Shown here in pieces: positions 1-9,307 of a stretch of DNA of 64,000 nt; the first letter of the stretch is position 1, and each line of letters starts with the position of its first letter. A program made the translations under genes and the position numbers. Origin of the DNA: Acinetobacter sp. WC-141 (GTDB lineage Bacteria > Pseudomonadota > Gammaproteobacteria > Pseudomonadales > Moraxellaceae); NCBI RefSeq assembly GCF_000313935.1, contig NZ_AMSS01000066.1, forward strand, positions 1-64,000, given 5' to 3'. The notes beneath the pieces were generated by a model. The model was given only the letters and a program-made list of their open reading frames with translations. It was not told the origin of the DNA and did not search any database.

Positions 1-244
1 TTATCTGACGTACAGCGTACATACTCATTTTTATACCCTGAGCTTGTAAGTATTTGGTTAATCGAATATAACCATAGCTCTGCTTTGTCTCCTCATGGGC
101 TATTTTCACCAATATCGTCTGTTGATTTCGTTGAATCGTTCTTTTGCTCACGCCTCTCTTGAGCCAATCATAAAAACATGAAACTGAAACATGAAGTAAT
201 CGAGCCATTAAGGTAATTGGAAAAGAATATCTTTTTTGTTTCAT
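1..244 (-). CDS. IS3-family transposase OrfB, N-terminal part (runs off window)
   Basis: The frame is open from an ATG at 244 to the window edge, about 81 codons. The N-terminus (MKQKRYSFPITLMARLLHVS, then a segment with YGYIRLTKYLQ) is the HTH-like start of IS3-family OrfB proteins that precedes the rve integrase core. The catalytic DDE residues would lie outside the window. It lies in the -1 frame relative to orfA, and that frame is already open upstream of the ATG, so OrfB is probably made mainly as an OrfAB fusion by frameshifting. Family assignment is firm; whether the element is active cannot be judged. Confidence 0.85.
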   Translation of the reverse strand, partial: MKQKRYSFPITLMARLLHVSVSCFYDWLKRGVSKRTIQRNQQTILVKIAHEETKQSYGYIRLTKYLQAQGIKMSMYAVRQI

Positions 245-255
245 ATAGGCGTACC

Positions 256-555
256 TTACTGACTTTCTTTGGCAAAGTACGCTGCTGCCTTTTTTAAAAA
301 TTCACGTTCCATTTCAGCTATTTTGAGCTGTTGTTTGAGTTTTTTATTTTCTTCGAGTAGAGCGTTTAGATCAGGTGAATACTGTTTTGTACCTGCTAAA
401 GTTCCAGCCTTTGCTTTGGTATTCCAATTTGAAAGAGTTTGCATTGAAATGCTAAGTTGTCTGGCTGTTTCCGAGACATTGCCTTGATTGGCTTCAATTA
501 ATTTGATGGCTTCAGCTTTAAATTCTGTGGTGTAAGTCTTGTGTTTCTTGCTCAT
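256..555 (-). CDS. IS3-family transposase OrfA
   Basis: A 99-aa basic protein. Residues about 8-45 form the helix-turn-helix of the transposase_8 family (YTTEFKAEAIKLIEANQG, then SETARQLSIS), which binds the terminal repeats. Residues about 64-90 form a leucine-rich coiled coil (LLEENKKLKQQLKIAEMERE) expected to mediate oligomerisation. The end of the gene contains the slippery heptamer A AAA AAG (289-295, minus strand), the usual IS3-type -1 frameshift signal giving the OrfAB transposase. The stop codon at 256-258 lies 11 bases before the orfB ATG. Confidence 0.9.
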   Translation of the reverse strand: MSKKHKTYTTEFKAEAIKLIEANQGNVSETARQLSISMQTLSNWNTKAKAGTLAGTKQYSPDLNALLEENKKLKQQLKIAEMEREFLKKAAAYFAKESQ

Positions 556-571
556 GGTAAACTCCTGATGA

Positions 572-1564
572 GTGTGTTTAGTTTACCAAGTTAAAACCTC
601 CTGTTTTTTCAGCACACATCACAATGCTTGCTTACTGTGGATTTTTAATCATTTTGAACCCACAGAAAAAGCGAAGAAGCAGTCAATGCAAGATATTTAC
701 TACAACAATAATGCAAATGCATTTGTAGTGAATGATTCTACAGTCGCTCAATCAATTAAAACAAAAGTTTTTACTTTAGAGTGTCATTATTTAAAGCCTG
801 AAATAAAGAATAATCAAATCGTTAATCAGTGGAATACTGAGTTCGTCGAATTTAAAAACTTAGTCCAGAACGAAGCAACAAAGCAAATATACTTTTTTGA
901 TTATGAGTCAGAATATCGAAAGTTAAAGCAAAAATTAGGCTTACAACATAGTTATTTACAAGAGAGTAAGAATCAAAAAGATAAACTAAAAGTTCAAAAA
1001 TATATCGAATCACTAGAACAGGTTGATCTTGAAACACAAGTTCCATCAAAAACTAAATCTGAATTATTGACCGAATTTACTGAATTATGGATAAAAACGC
1101 ATTACCTTACTGAGAGTCAAGTCAACTTTCAGTGGCTTTCTATTCGAAAAGAGCTTGAGTTAATGGGAATTAATGCACCCCAATACATTTTGCATGCACC
1201 TTATAAAACAGTGGTCAACTCTATTTTAAGTGCAAAATTTGGTTATGCTGTAGGTAATAATATTAACGATATGGTGAGTGTGGCCCATAACTTGATGGAA
1301 CATCATCCAGCTTACATAAAGCATTTCATGCTTACTTTGAAAGTAACTGAAAAACCTAATTTATTAAATGAGAGAGATAGTTCGGGTAAATGGAGGGAGC
1401 GCTATCAAAAATATACTCAACAGCCTGAGGTCGATAAGATATATAAACATGATTTAAATCAATTAATTGAGTTTTTAGTACCTGAGTTTGAAGGCCGTTT
1501 GATTTCTTGGGGTGAAAGTAGTGGGCCTTATTCTAAAGTACAAATTGATGGAGTAAGCCAATAA
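572..1564 (+). pseudogene. Hypothetical protein, 5' end probably disrupted by the IS
   Basis: The frame is open from a GTG at 572, inside the IS end, to a stop at 1564. The first 15 or so codons are IS sequence and the reading frame continues into host DNA without a stop, which suggests the IS inserted in the 5' part of a longer gene. The first internal ATG is at 685 (MQDIYYNNN), preceded only by a weak AAGAAG, so a shorter 292-residue product is possible. I do not recognise the family. Visible features: a charged, probably coiled-coil stretch around YRKLKQKLGLQHSYLQES, and a C-terminus rich in aromatic and acidic residues. There is no signal peptide or membrane segment. It lies inside the tRNA-Ser island, so it is probably accessory. 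Confidence 0.5.
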
Positions 1565-1732
1565 TGAAATCTCAACATCCTTATAATATTACTTCTATAA
1601 TCATTAATCTGAATGATTGCACAGTGCTAGGAAGAATATCAGATATTTGAAAGCCTTAGATGGTATTTATAAATGCTTGAATCAATTATAAATATGATAT
1701 TGTTGAACAAATTAATTTTTGGTTTCTAAAAA

Positions 1733-1915
1733 ATGACTAAGACGAGTTGTATGAATATATTGGGGCATAATTATGTCCTAATAGGCGAAAAGCAAAACAA
1801 GATCTTGAAAAAACATGAGCATTTAAATCTAGCTCCTTCATATAGAGGCATCTATAAATGCTCATACTGTGGTAAAGAAATAACATCCCTTTCGTATATA
1901 AATCCCAAGTTCTAA
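1733..1915 (+). CDS. Small hypothetical protein with a CxxC knuckle
   Basis: A 60-aa ORF starting at ATG 1733 in the island between the disrupted gene and the integrase. It ends with a zinc-knuckle-like CSYCGKEI segment, with further Cys and His residues near the N-terminus (C6, H11). No clear Shine-Dalgarno sequence precedes it: the 20 bases upstream are AT-rich with no GGAG. It could be a real small metal-binding island protein or the C-terminal relic of a larger zinc-ribbon protein. Function unknown. Confidence 0.4.
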   Translation: MTKTSCMNILGHNYVLIGEKQNKILKKHEHLNLAPSYRGIYKCSYCGKEITSLSYINPKF

Positions 1916-1954
1916 TACTAATTCTATTACTTTGGTAAGAGCGTGGCTTTCGAT

Positions 1955-3151
1955 CTAAGCTCTTCTATGCTTAGGAAAAGGCACAATTTTATTTCTTAAA
2001 CTATCAATAAAATCAGACCACTCCTGCATCATCTTCGTTCGATACTCTAAATGCTGAGCATGGTTATACGCCTGTGAAACCGCATTACCGACTCTATGAG
2101 CTAATTGAATTTCAATCGCATCGTGCATATAGCCTTGTTCATGTAGGGTTGTAGATGCAAGTCCACGGAAGCCATGTCCAGTCATTTTACCGTTGTAGCC
2201 CATCGTACGGATCACGCACAAAATTGCATTGCTACTCATAGGCTTGGCTGTGCTGTGGTTATAAAAAACATAGGGCTTTCTGCCTGTGAGCGGTAATAAG
2301 CTCTCTAGTAGTTCAATTGCTTGCGTAGATAATGGAACGAGATGAGGTAAAGCCATTTTCATTTTTTCGGCTGGTATACGCCATATCTTATTCTCAAAAT
2401 CGATTTCCTCCCATTTCATCATTCTGAGTTCAGCAGTTCGAACAAAAGTTAAAGTCATCAGTTGTAATGCTGTTTTAATCACAGGATTACCATGATAACG
2501 ATCCATACGCTCAAGGAAAGGAGGAAATTCTGAAATATCCAATCGAGCCATATGCTTCACCTTACGAGGCTTTAAGGCTTCGTGAAGGTGAGGGGTTGGA
2601 TCATTCTCAATCAATCCTTTACGAATCGCAAAACGGAAAATACGCCCAGTTAAAGGAATGGAGCGTTTGGCCATTTCTTGCGCACCACGTGCTTCAATTT
2701 TTTTAGCGCAGGCAAGCACATCTTTCCCTTTGATCTGATCAATGGGCATGTTACCCAATGCAGGGAATATATCTTTTTCGAAAACAGATAAATCACGTAG
2801 ATAAGTTGCTTCTTTTATGACGGCTTTACGATCTTCCATCCATTCCATCGCAAGGACTCTAAATAGCTTACTTTCATCAGTTTGCTGAAGGCGATCATTC
2901 TTTATGGCATTAGGGTCAATATTTTTATAAAGCTGTATACGAGCTTCATCACGGGTGCGACGAGCTTGAGCTAATGAGATTTCTGGATAGCTCCCAATGG
3001 TTAAAGTACTTTCACGACCATTGAAGCGATACTTCAATCGCCAGAACCTTCCACCTGAAGGCGTGACCTCAAGGTATAGCCCTTTTTCATCGGCATAACG
3101 CTTTTTCTTTTCAAGCGGTTTTATTTTTCTAACGTGAGCATCTGTCAGCAT
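1955..3151 (-). CDS. P4-type tyrosine site-specific integrase
   Basis: This 398-aa protein should catalyse integration and excision of the island at the neighbouring tRNA-Ser. Residues 1-90 are the DUF4102 arm-binding domain (KGLYLEVTPSGGRFWRLKYR), about 100-190 the core-binding SAM-like domain, and about 205-385 the catalytic domain. The expected catalytic residues are visible: R238 (FVRTAELR), H326 and R329 (GHGFRG), H352 (LAHRVG) and nucleophile Y362 (QAYNHA). Length is normal for the family. The gene is read away from the tRNA and into the island, and its start lies 184 bases from the tRNA 3' end, the usual P4/CP4 arrangement. The catalytic set is intact, so the enzyme could be functional. 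Confidence 0.95.
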   Translation of the reverse strand: MLTDAHVRKIKPLEKKKRYADEKGLYLEVTPSGGRFWRLKYRFNGRESTLTIGSYPEISLAQARRTRDEARIQLYKNIDPNAIKNDRLQQTDESKLFRVLAMEWMEDRKAVIKEATYLRDLSVFEKDIFPALGNMPIDQIKGKDVLACAKKIEARGAQEMAKRSIPLTGRIFRFAIRKGLIENDPTPHLHEALKPRKVKHMARLDISEFPPFLERMDRYHGNPVIKTALQLMTLTFVRTAELRMMKWEEIDFENKIWRIPAEKMKMALPHLVPLSTQAIELLESLLPLTGRKPYVFYNHSTAKPMSSNAILCVIRTMGYNGKMTGHGFRGLASTTLHEQGYMHDAIEIQLAHRVGNAVSQAYNHAQHLEYRTKMMQEWSDFIDSLRNKIVPFPKHRRA

Positions 3152-3173
3152 TTTTAGCTATTTCTTTGGAATT

Positions 3174-3222
3174 TGGGGGACGATTTATAGTATAACCAAA
3201 TCATCCCCCACTTGTCCCCCAT
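3174..3222 (+). repeat. G/C-run repeats upstream of the integrase
   Basis: GGGGGACGATTT (3175-3186) is followed after 11 bases by AAATCATCCCCC (3198-3209), an imperfect inverted repeat, and another C-run, TCCCCCAT, follows at 3215-3222. Read on the minus strand these are two direct GGGGGA motifs plus one inverted copy, immediately before the integrase start. The position suits integrase arm-type sites or an autoregulatory operator; this is inference. Confidence 0.5.
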
Positions 3223-3267
3223 GATGTTTCAGGAGTACAAGGATAGCCAAGGATTTAAAAGAACATT

Positions 3268-3303
3268 AAAAAAGGCTTAAACCATTGTGATTTAAGCCTT
3301 TTA
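3268..3303. terminator. Hairpin downstream of tRNA-Ser
   Basis: AAAGGCTTAAA (3271-3281) and TTTAAGCCTTT (3291-3301) form an 11-bp stem with a 9-base loop, with A-runs on the left and T-runs on the right. It lies between the tRNA-Ser 3' end and the integrase and could terminate tRNA-Ser transcription before the integrase. Confidence 0.6.
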
Positions 3304-3334
3304 GGTATGCTTCGGTGTTTTTACAACAGAATCT

Positions 3335-3424
3335 TGGCGGTGAGAGAGGGATTCGAACCCTCGATACGCGCAAACGTATACACACTTTCCAGGCGTGCTC
3401 CTTAAGCCACTCGGACACCTCACC
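3335..3424 (-). tRNA. tRNA-Ser (GGA)
   Basis: A class II tRNA of 90 nt with a long variable arm (GTGTATACGTTTGCGCGTA region). The acceptor stem GGTGAGG pairs with CTCTCACC (one G-U), the discriminator is G and the CCA is encoded. The anticodon loop reads CTGGAAA, giving anticodon GGA. Its 3' half is the attachment site of the adjacent island, and because the island starts at the tRNA end the full-length gene is retained. Confidence 0.95.
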
Positions 3425-3434
3425 AAGGCGTGCG

Positions 3435-3463
3435 ATAGTAACTAAAAAAACAAGTTCTGCCAA
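3435..3463 (-). promoter_or_regulatory. Sigma70 promoter of tRNA-Ser
   Basis: On the minus strand, TTGGCA (3458-3463), a 17-base spacer and TACTAT (3435-3440). The predicted start is about 5 bases before the mature tRNA 5' end at 3424. Confidence 0.65.
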
Positions 3464-3518
3464 GATTTAAGATGAGCTTTACAGAAAAAAAATAATAGAG
3501 GTGATAAGATTGCGATAA

Positions 3519-5420
<1,902 letters not shown>

Positions 5421-5433
5421 AAATTTGATGTAA

Positions 5434-5466
5434 TAAAAAACCAAGACAGATGTCTTGGTTTTTTTA
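5434..5466. terminator. Bidirectional terminator after kup
   Basis: AAAAAACCAAGACA (from 5435) pairs with TGTCTTGGTTTTTT, giving a tight stem with A/T tracts on both sides. It serves kup on the plus strand and the convergent gene ending at 5476 on the minus strand. Confidence 0.85.
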
Positions 5467-5475
5467 TGGTTCTGA

Positions 5476-5916
5476 TTATTGAGCTTGCATAGGTGCATCT
5501 GCTGGCAAACCACCATCTTTTGCCATCGGGTCTGCCGACTGAGTTGGATCTGCCGGAGGCGGTGGAGTGTTCGGATCTTGTGGCGCTGGAGGCGCTTGGT
5601 TCGGTGCAGGTGGTACTGCATCAGTTGGCGCTGCTGGAGGTGCCATTTCACCGCCTGCTGGAGGTGCTGGTGGAACGTCTGCCGGAATAGGAGCTCCAGT
5701 AGGTGCTGCATTTGTAGGTGCAGCAGAAACTTGTTGTACTTGTCCGCTATTGACTAAATCGCTGATAGAACCAGGTTGGCCATTTACCGTTGTAGTAACT
5801 TTTACTTTAGATAAACTTTCTAAAGTATCTCCTGGCTGGACTGCTGGTTCAGCCAAAGCTGCCATACTACACAATCCTGTGATTACACCAATACCAATAA
5901 TCTTTGAATGGATCAT
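5476..5916 (-). CDS. Proline-rich exported protein
   Basis: The start is placed at ATG 5916 because GGAG lies 9 bases upstream; an in-frame upstream ATG at 5964 lacks such a site. The resulting 146-aa protein has a signal peptide (MIHSKIIGIGVITGLCSMAA, cleavage near LALA-EP). A short ordered segment follows (VKVTTTVNGQPGSISDLV), then a long Pro/Ala/Asp-rich low-complexity tail (PPAPPAG, NTPPPPADPTQ). It is presumably periplasmic or envelope-associated; no enzymatic motif is visible. The tail resembles flexible periplasmic linkers but lacks a TonB box or peptidoglycan-binding domain. I do not recognise a named family. Confidence 0.8.
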   Translation of the reverse strand: MIHSKIIGIGVITGLCSMAALAEPAVQPGDTLESLSKVKVTTTVNGQPGSISDLVNSGQVQQVSAAPTNAAPTGAPIPADVPPAPPAGGEMAPPAAPTDAVPPAPNQAPPAPQDPNTPPPPADPTQSADPMAKDGGLPADAPMQAQ

Positions 5917-6147
5917 CAAGTGGACTCCGATTATATTTTTATCCAAATTTGTGGAGCTAACCATGTCATAAGCAATCAGTGTTTTTCAACGAAAGATACG
6001 CAATTGGCGTAATTCAATAGCCAAAGCCTCTCATAATTCCAACAGATTGTTACGTAATAGGAAATAGAGTTACAAAAAAGATGACCATGTTTTAACCATT
6101 TGAAAGATAAGAGATATACTTAAAAAATCAGGATTGTTAAGCTGCAT

Positions 6148-7251
6148 GTGAACAGTGGTATTGATAGAAATATGGCAAGTAAAAAACGTAGTAAAGGTAC
6201 AAACTCTTTCTCTCTAAGTGAGCATTTTGGCAAGATTATTCTTGCTTGTATTGCTGCGGGAAGTTTTGCGATTGCTTTTGGTAGTGAAAAGATTTCGCAG
6301 TGGTTTTCACCTTTAAGTACTAACTCGACTTGTCTTAATCAATTTTACCGTGAAGTACCACCTGCTTTAAATAAAGAAAGCTTAAAAAAAGACAGTTATC
6401 CGCTGTGCTTTAACGGCTTTAATGTCTTGTATTCAGGTATCTCTAAAACGCCGTTATGGTCGGCTGAGCATTTAAATGCAGAACGTTTGAGTGTCAAAAT
6501 TAAGCGTGAAGATAACTTCCATGAAGAAACTCGTGTTGCTCAAAAGCATCGGGCACTGTTAAGTGATTATCGTGGTTCAGGTTATGACCGCGGGCATATG
6601 GCGCCAAATGGCGATATGCCAAATAAAAGCTCACAGTCCGATAGCTTCTCGTTAAGTAACATGGTGCCGCAAGCGCCTAAAAATAATCAGGAAGTCTGGC
6701 GTAAGCTTGAAGAAGCCACACGTGCTATTGCGACTAAGCAAAAACAAGATGTATATGTGGTTACCGGCCCTGTTTTTGAAGGTAAACGTCTTAAAACCAT
6801 TGGGCAGGGTGTGATTGTTCCAACCGCAGTTTATAAAGCGGTATATATGCCAAAAACTGGCGCGATCGGGGCTTATTACGCCCCCAACAATAACTCTCTA
6901 CAAGTGAAAGTGGTAAGCGTTTGCTACCTCGAAGAACGCTTAGGCGTTAACCTGTTTCCACAGTTAACTGAGCAACAAAAGCGTAATGTCTATCGCCTAC
7001 CTTTAACTGCAGCAGCGGTTAAACCAAATCAGAAGCTAGATTATTTACATTGGGATGGCGAGAGCCAATGTGAGCAGGACTTAAACGCTGATCAAATTAA
7101 AGCGCTACAAGACCAGTTTAAAAAGCAAAAAAGTGGTTCATCAGAACCGATGGAAGCAAAAGTTCCAACGATTGACGAAGAAACACGTCAAGCCATTGTG
7201 AAACAACTGGTTGAAGCGTTGGTGAACTATTTCTTGCAAATAATGAAGTAA
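6148..7251 (+). CDS. Membrane-anchored DNA/RNA non-specific endonuclease (NUC1 family)
   Basis: A 367-aa protein with a basic N-terminus, one hydrophobic segment at about residues 29-45 (signal anchor), then an endonuclease NS domain facing the periplasm or exterior. The catalytic signature DRGHMAPNGDMP is present at residues 147-158, with H150 as general base, and a conserved Asn-containing segment follows (SLSNMVPQAPKNN). The C-terminal 70 residues are a charged tail outside the family core. The start at GTG 6148 is uncertain: ATG 6172 (MASKKRSKG) is an alternative, and neither has a strong ribosome-binding site. It may degrade extracellular or incoming DNA. No immunity gene is adjacent, so a toxin role is not supported. 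Confidence 0.85.
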   Translation: MNSGIDRNMASKKRSKGTNSFSLSEHFGKIILACIAAGSFAIAFGSEKISQWFSPLSTNSTCLNQFYREVPPALNKESLKKDSYPLCFNGFNVLYSGISKTPLWSAEHLNAERLSVKIKREDNFHEETRVAQKHRALLSDYRGSGYDRGHMAPNGDMPNKSSQSDSFSLSNMVPQAPKNNQEVWRKLEEATRAIATKQKQDVYVVTGPVFEGKRLKTIGQGVIVPTAVYKAVYMPKTGAIGAYYAPNNNSLQVKVVSVCYLEERLGVNLFPQLTEQQKRNVYRLPLTAAAVKPNQKLDYLHWDGESQCEQDLNADQIKALQDQFKKQKSGSSEPMEAKVPTIDEETRQAIVKQLVEALVNYFLQIMK

Positions 7252-7288
7252 ACAGCTTTTTTGATTGTTATTGCAAAATCGTAAATAT

Positions 7289-7334
7289 TTAAAATAGAAT
7301 CCATAGACAGATCTGTCTATGGATTCTATTTTAA
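7289..7334. promoter_or_regulatory. 46-bp perfect palindrome before the LysE gene
   Basis: TTAAAATAGAATCCATAGACAG (from 7289), read to the centre at 7311/7312, is exactly complementary to the following 23 bases, with no loop. The core TAGACAGATCTGTCTA resembles TetR-family operators. The right arm ends one base before the AAGGA ribosome-binding site of the LysE gene. As a terminator for the nuclease gene it would be poor, since only TTTT follows the stem. Confidence 0.75.
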
Positions 7335-7348
7335 TAAGGACAATAACA

Positions 7349-7948
7349 ATGTTTGCTTCAATGTTTCTTTTTTCATTTGCAATGTCTATTACCCCCGGTC
7401 CAGTGAATACTGTCATTTTATCGACCAGTTTAAATCACGGTTTAAAACGGTCACTTCCTTACATTTCAGGTGCGACGATTGGTTTTACCTTACTTTTGAT
7501 TTTTATGGCATTTGGTCTTCAGAGTTTATTAACTCAGTTTCCTGTGGTATTAAAAATTCTTGCGATTTGTGGAACGTTATTTGTCTGTTATATCGGTATA
7601 AAAATTATTCTTTCTGCTGCCAATATTTCTATTTCAAATGCTCCAGCAGAACAGATGATTATTCCTAATTTTAAAGATGGTTTTTTGCTACAGTGGCTCA
7701 ACCCGAAAGCATGGTTGGCTTGTGTGTCGGGCATTACCATGTTTACAAGTATTGAATACCCACAGGCTTTGCCGATCTTTATCGTTATTTATTTTTTCAC
7801 TTGCTATGCGTGTTTGTTCTTTTGGGGGGTATGTGGTGATAAATTTTCAGTGGTGCTCAATCAGGGCAACCGTTTGAAATATTTTAATATCCTAATGGGA
7901 TTATTCTTAATTTTATCGGCTCTTTTAATTTTGATTGATTTTTTTTAA
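7349..7948 (+). CDS. LysE-family amino-acid/metabolite exporter
   Basis: The start at ATG 7349 is chosen for the AAGGA 8 bases upstream and because it gives the typical LysE/RhtB N-terminus (MFASMFLFSFAMSITPGPVN); an upstream ATG at 7319 lies within the palindrome. The 199-aa product has about six hydrophobic segments and the family motif SITPGPVNTVILSTSL near residue 12. A conserved NPKAWLACVSGI segment follows in the middle. LysE proteins export amino acids or related small molecules; the substrate cannot be told. It is likely controlled by whatever protein binds the palindrome upstream. Confidence 0.9.
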   Translation: MFASMFLFSFAMSITPGPVNTVILSTSLNHGLKRSLPYISGATIGFTLLLIFMAFGLQSLLTQFPVVLKILAICGTLFVCYIGIKIILSAANISISNAPAEQMIIPNFKDGFLLQWLNPKAWLACVSGITMFTSIEYPQALPIFIVIYFFTCYACLFFWGVCGDKFSVVLNQGNRLKYFNILMGLFLILSALLILIDFF

Positions 7949-7993
7949 ATTGGTCGTATTACACTGTGAAGATATAACAACGAGACAACACCT

Positions 7994-8236
7994 ATGTTTA
8001 AGCCATTTGAAAAGGGTACAGAGTCTTCATCAATTGAAGATTTAACATTAGAAAATGATATCGATTGCGTCAGTATTTATGGCAACTTGCAAATCACCAA
8101 AGACAAAGTCGGATTAGAACAAGCGAAGGCTTTACAGAGCTTTTTAAATGATGTTGTTGCAGCTTTGGAAAAAGAAGAATTGCCTGAGAAAATTGAACGA
8201 CCAGCTGAACAAGAAATTAATAATCCGTTTTTATAA
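7994..8236 (+). CDS. Small acidic hypothetical protein
   Basis: An 80-aa acidic cytoplasmic protein (MFKPFEKGTESSSIEDLTLE start) with no Cys pairs, signal or membrane segment. The middle (DCVSIYGNLQITKDKVGLEQ) looks like a beta-hairpin followed by a helix, and the rest is a helix ending in a charged tail. It follows the LysE gene by 45 bases and may share its transcript. I know no function for it. Confidence 0.7.
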   Translation: MFKPFEKGTESSSIEDLTLENDIDCVSIYGNLQITKDKVGLEQAKALQSFLNDVVAALEKEELPEKIERPAEQEINNPFL

Positions 8237-8485
8237 ATGATTCATTAGTAGAGCTTAGTCTAATCAAAGTTCTATGGTTATTGAATAATGCGTGAAATCT
8301 GATTCGTGATAAAGCCATTCACAACCTGCCCATTTTAAGATCAGGATTGTTACTGTGTGGGATCAGATAAATGATCCCAGAGAACAGGTTTTGTGAATGG
8401 CAATGGTTTTGGTTACTTTTGCCGAAACAAAAGTAATGAGAATTAGCTGATTACATTCGATTTTATGAAGCAGGACTCCGTCGTG
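8237..8485. repeat. Structured intergenic element with nested inverted repeats
   Basis: GCCATTCACAACCTG (8314-8328) pairs with CAGGTTTTGTGAATGGC (8385-8401, two-base bulge). Inside, GGGATCA (8359-8365) pairs with TGATCCC (8372-8378). Just outside, TTACTTTTG (8413-8421) pairs with CAAAAGTAA (8428-8436). No ORF is supported here. The arrangement suggests a REP/BIME- or MITE-like intergenic repeat, or a structured RNA, between convergent transcription units. Confidence 0.6.
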
Positions 8486-9175
8486 TTAATCTTTGTCTCC
8501 AGCAACCACCTTATAAATAATTGCACCAATCACAGCACCTAAAATCGGCGCTACCCAGAACAACCACAACTGACTTAAAGCAGCAGTTTCAGCAAAGAAC
8601 GCAACGCCTGTACTACGTGCAGGGTTTACCGAAGTGTTTGTAACGGGAATACTGATTAAGTGAATGAGTGTTAAGCCTAAACCAATCGCAATTGGAGCGA
8701 AGCCAGCAGGTGCACGGCGGTCAGTTGCACCTAAAATAATGATTAAGAAGAAAGCTGTAAGAACGACTTCAATAATGAAAGCAGAACCTAAGCCAAACTT
8801 GTTTGGTGATAAGTCACCAAAACCGTTGGTAGCAAAACCACCAACACCGCTAAAGCCTGCTTGGCCTTGAGCAATAATATAGAGAACAAACGCAGCAGCA
8901 GTCGCACCGACCACTTGAGCAACAATATATGGAATTAAATCTTTAACATCGAAGCGGCCGCCGACCCAAAGGCCAACACTTACCGCGGGATTAAAATGTC
9001 CACCTGAGATATGCCCTAGAGCATAGGCACCTGTCAGTACGGTTAAACCAAAGGCAAGGGCTACACCTGCAAAGCCAATACCAAGTTCAGGGAAAGCTGC
9101 GGCTAATACTGCGCTACCACAACCACCAAAGACTAGCCAAAACGTACCTAGAAATTCAGCAAAATATTTATTCAT
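8486..9175 (-). CDS. aqpZ: Aquaporin Z
   Basis: A 229-aa inner-membrane water channel of the MIP family with six membrane helices. Both pore NPA motifs are present: N62-P63-A64 ([12 protein letters not shown]) and N184-P185-A186 ([11 protein letters not shown]). The selectivity-filter residues H172 ([10 protein letters not shown]) and R187 match the water-specific AqpZ type rather than GlpF, which has longer loops and different filter residues. The gene stands alone on the minus strand, with the structured repeat downstream. Confidence 0.95.
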   Translation of the reverse strand: MNKYFAEFLGTFWLVFGGCGSAVLAAAFPELGIGFAGVALAFGLTVLTGAYALGHISGGHFNPAVSVGLWVGGRFDVKDLIPYIVAQVVGATAAAFVLYIIAQGQAGFSGVGGFATNGFGDLSPNKFGLGSAFIIEVVLTAFFLIIILGATDRRAPAGFAPIAIGLGLTLIHLISIPVTNTSVNPARSTGVAFFAETAALSQLWLFWVAPILGAVIGAIIYKVVAGDKD

Positions 9176-9307
9176 TCTGATTACTCATTTATTTGATCTA
9201 TTTTAATTAATGTGAATTGCGTCACATAAATTTGAAGCATGTGACTATATGAAATTTTTGTTTTCAGTGTTGTTTTAATCAAGAAAAGATTTGTAAGTTT
9301 TGGTTGG

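Larger units (their letters stand above)
1..616 (-). mobile_element. IS3-family insertion sequence, partial
   Basis: Two overlapping minus-strand transposase frames (orfA 256-555 and orfB running off the window start) are organised as in IS3-family elements. The 5' end of the element must lie between the orfA start (555) and the resumption of host sequence. IS3 ends normally finish in CA on the outer strand, and several CA dinucleotides occur at 613-618, so the right boundary is approximate. The opposite terminal repeat is outside the window, so neither the repeat nor the target duplication can be checked. The subgroup and exact IS name are not assigned. Confidence 0.8.

Noticed and set aside
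3266-3463. Minus-strand ORF of 65 aa across tRNA-Ser
   Set aside because: It is read through the tRNA gene and its terminator; no ribosome-binding site or protein-like composition.
5567-5971. Plus-strand Gly/Ala-rich ORF of 134 aa opposite the proline-rich protein
   Set aside because: It is the complement of Pro-rich codons; the minus-strand gene has a signal peptide and ribosome-binding site, this frame has neither.
6148-7251. Nuclease as part of a toxin-immunity or defence system
   Set aside because: No immunity-like or secretion-linked partner gene is adjacent; neighbours are a LysE exporter and a small unknown protein.
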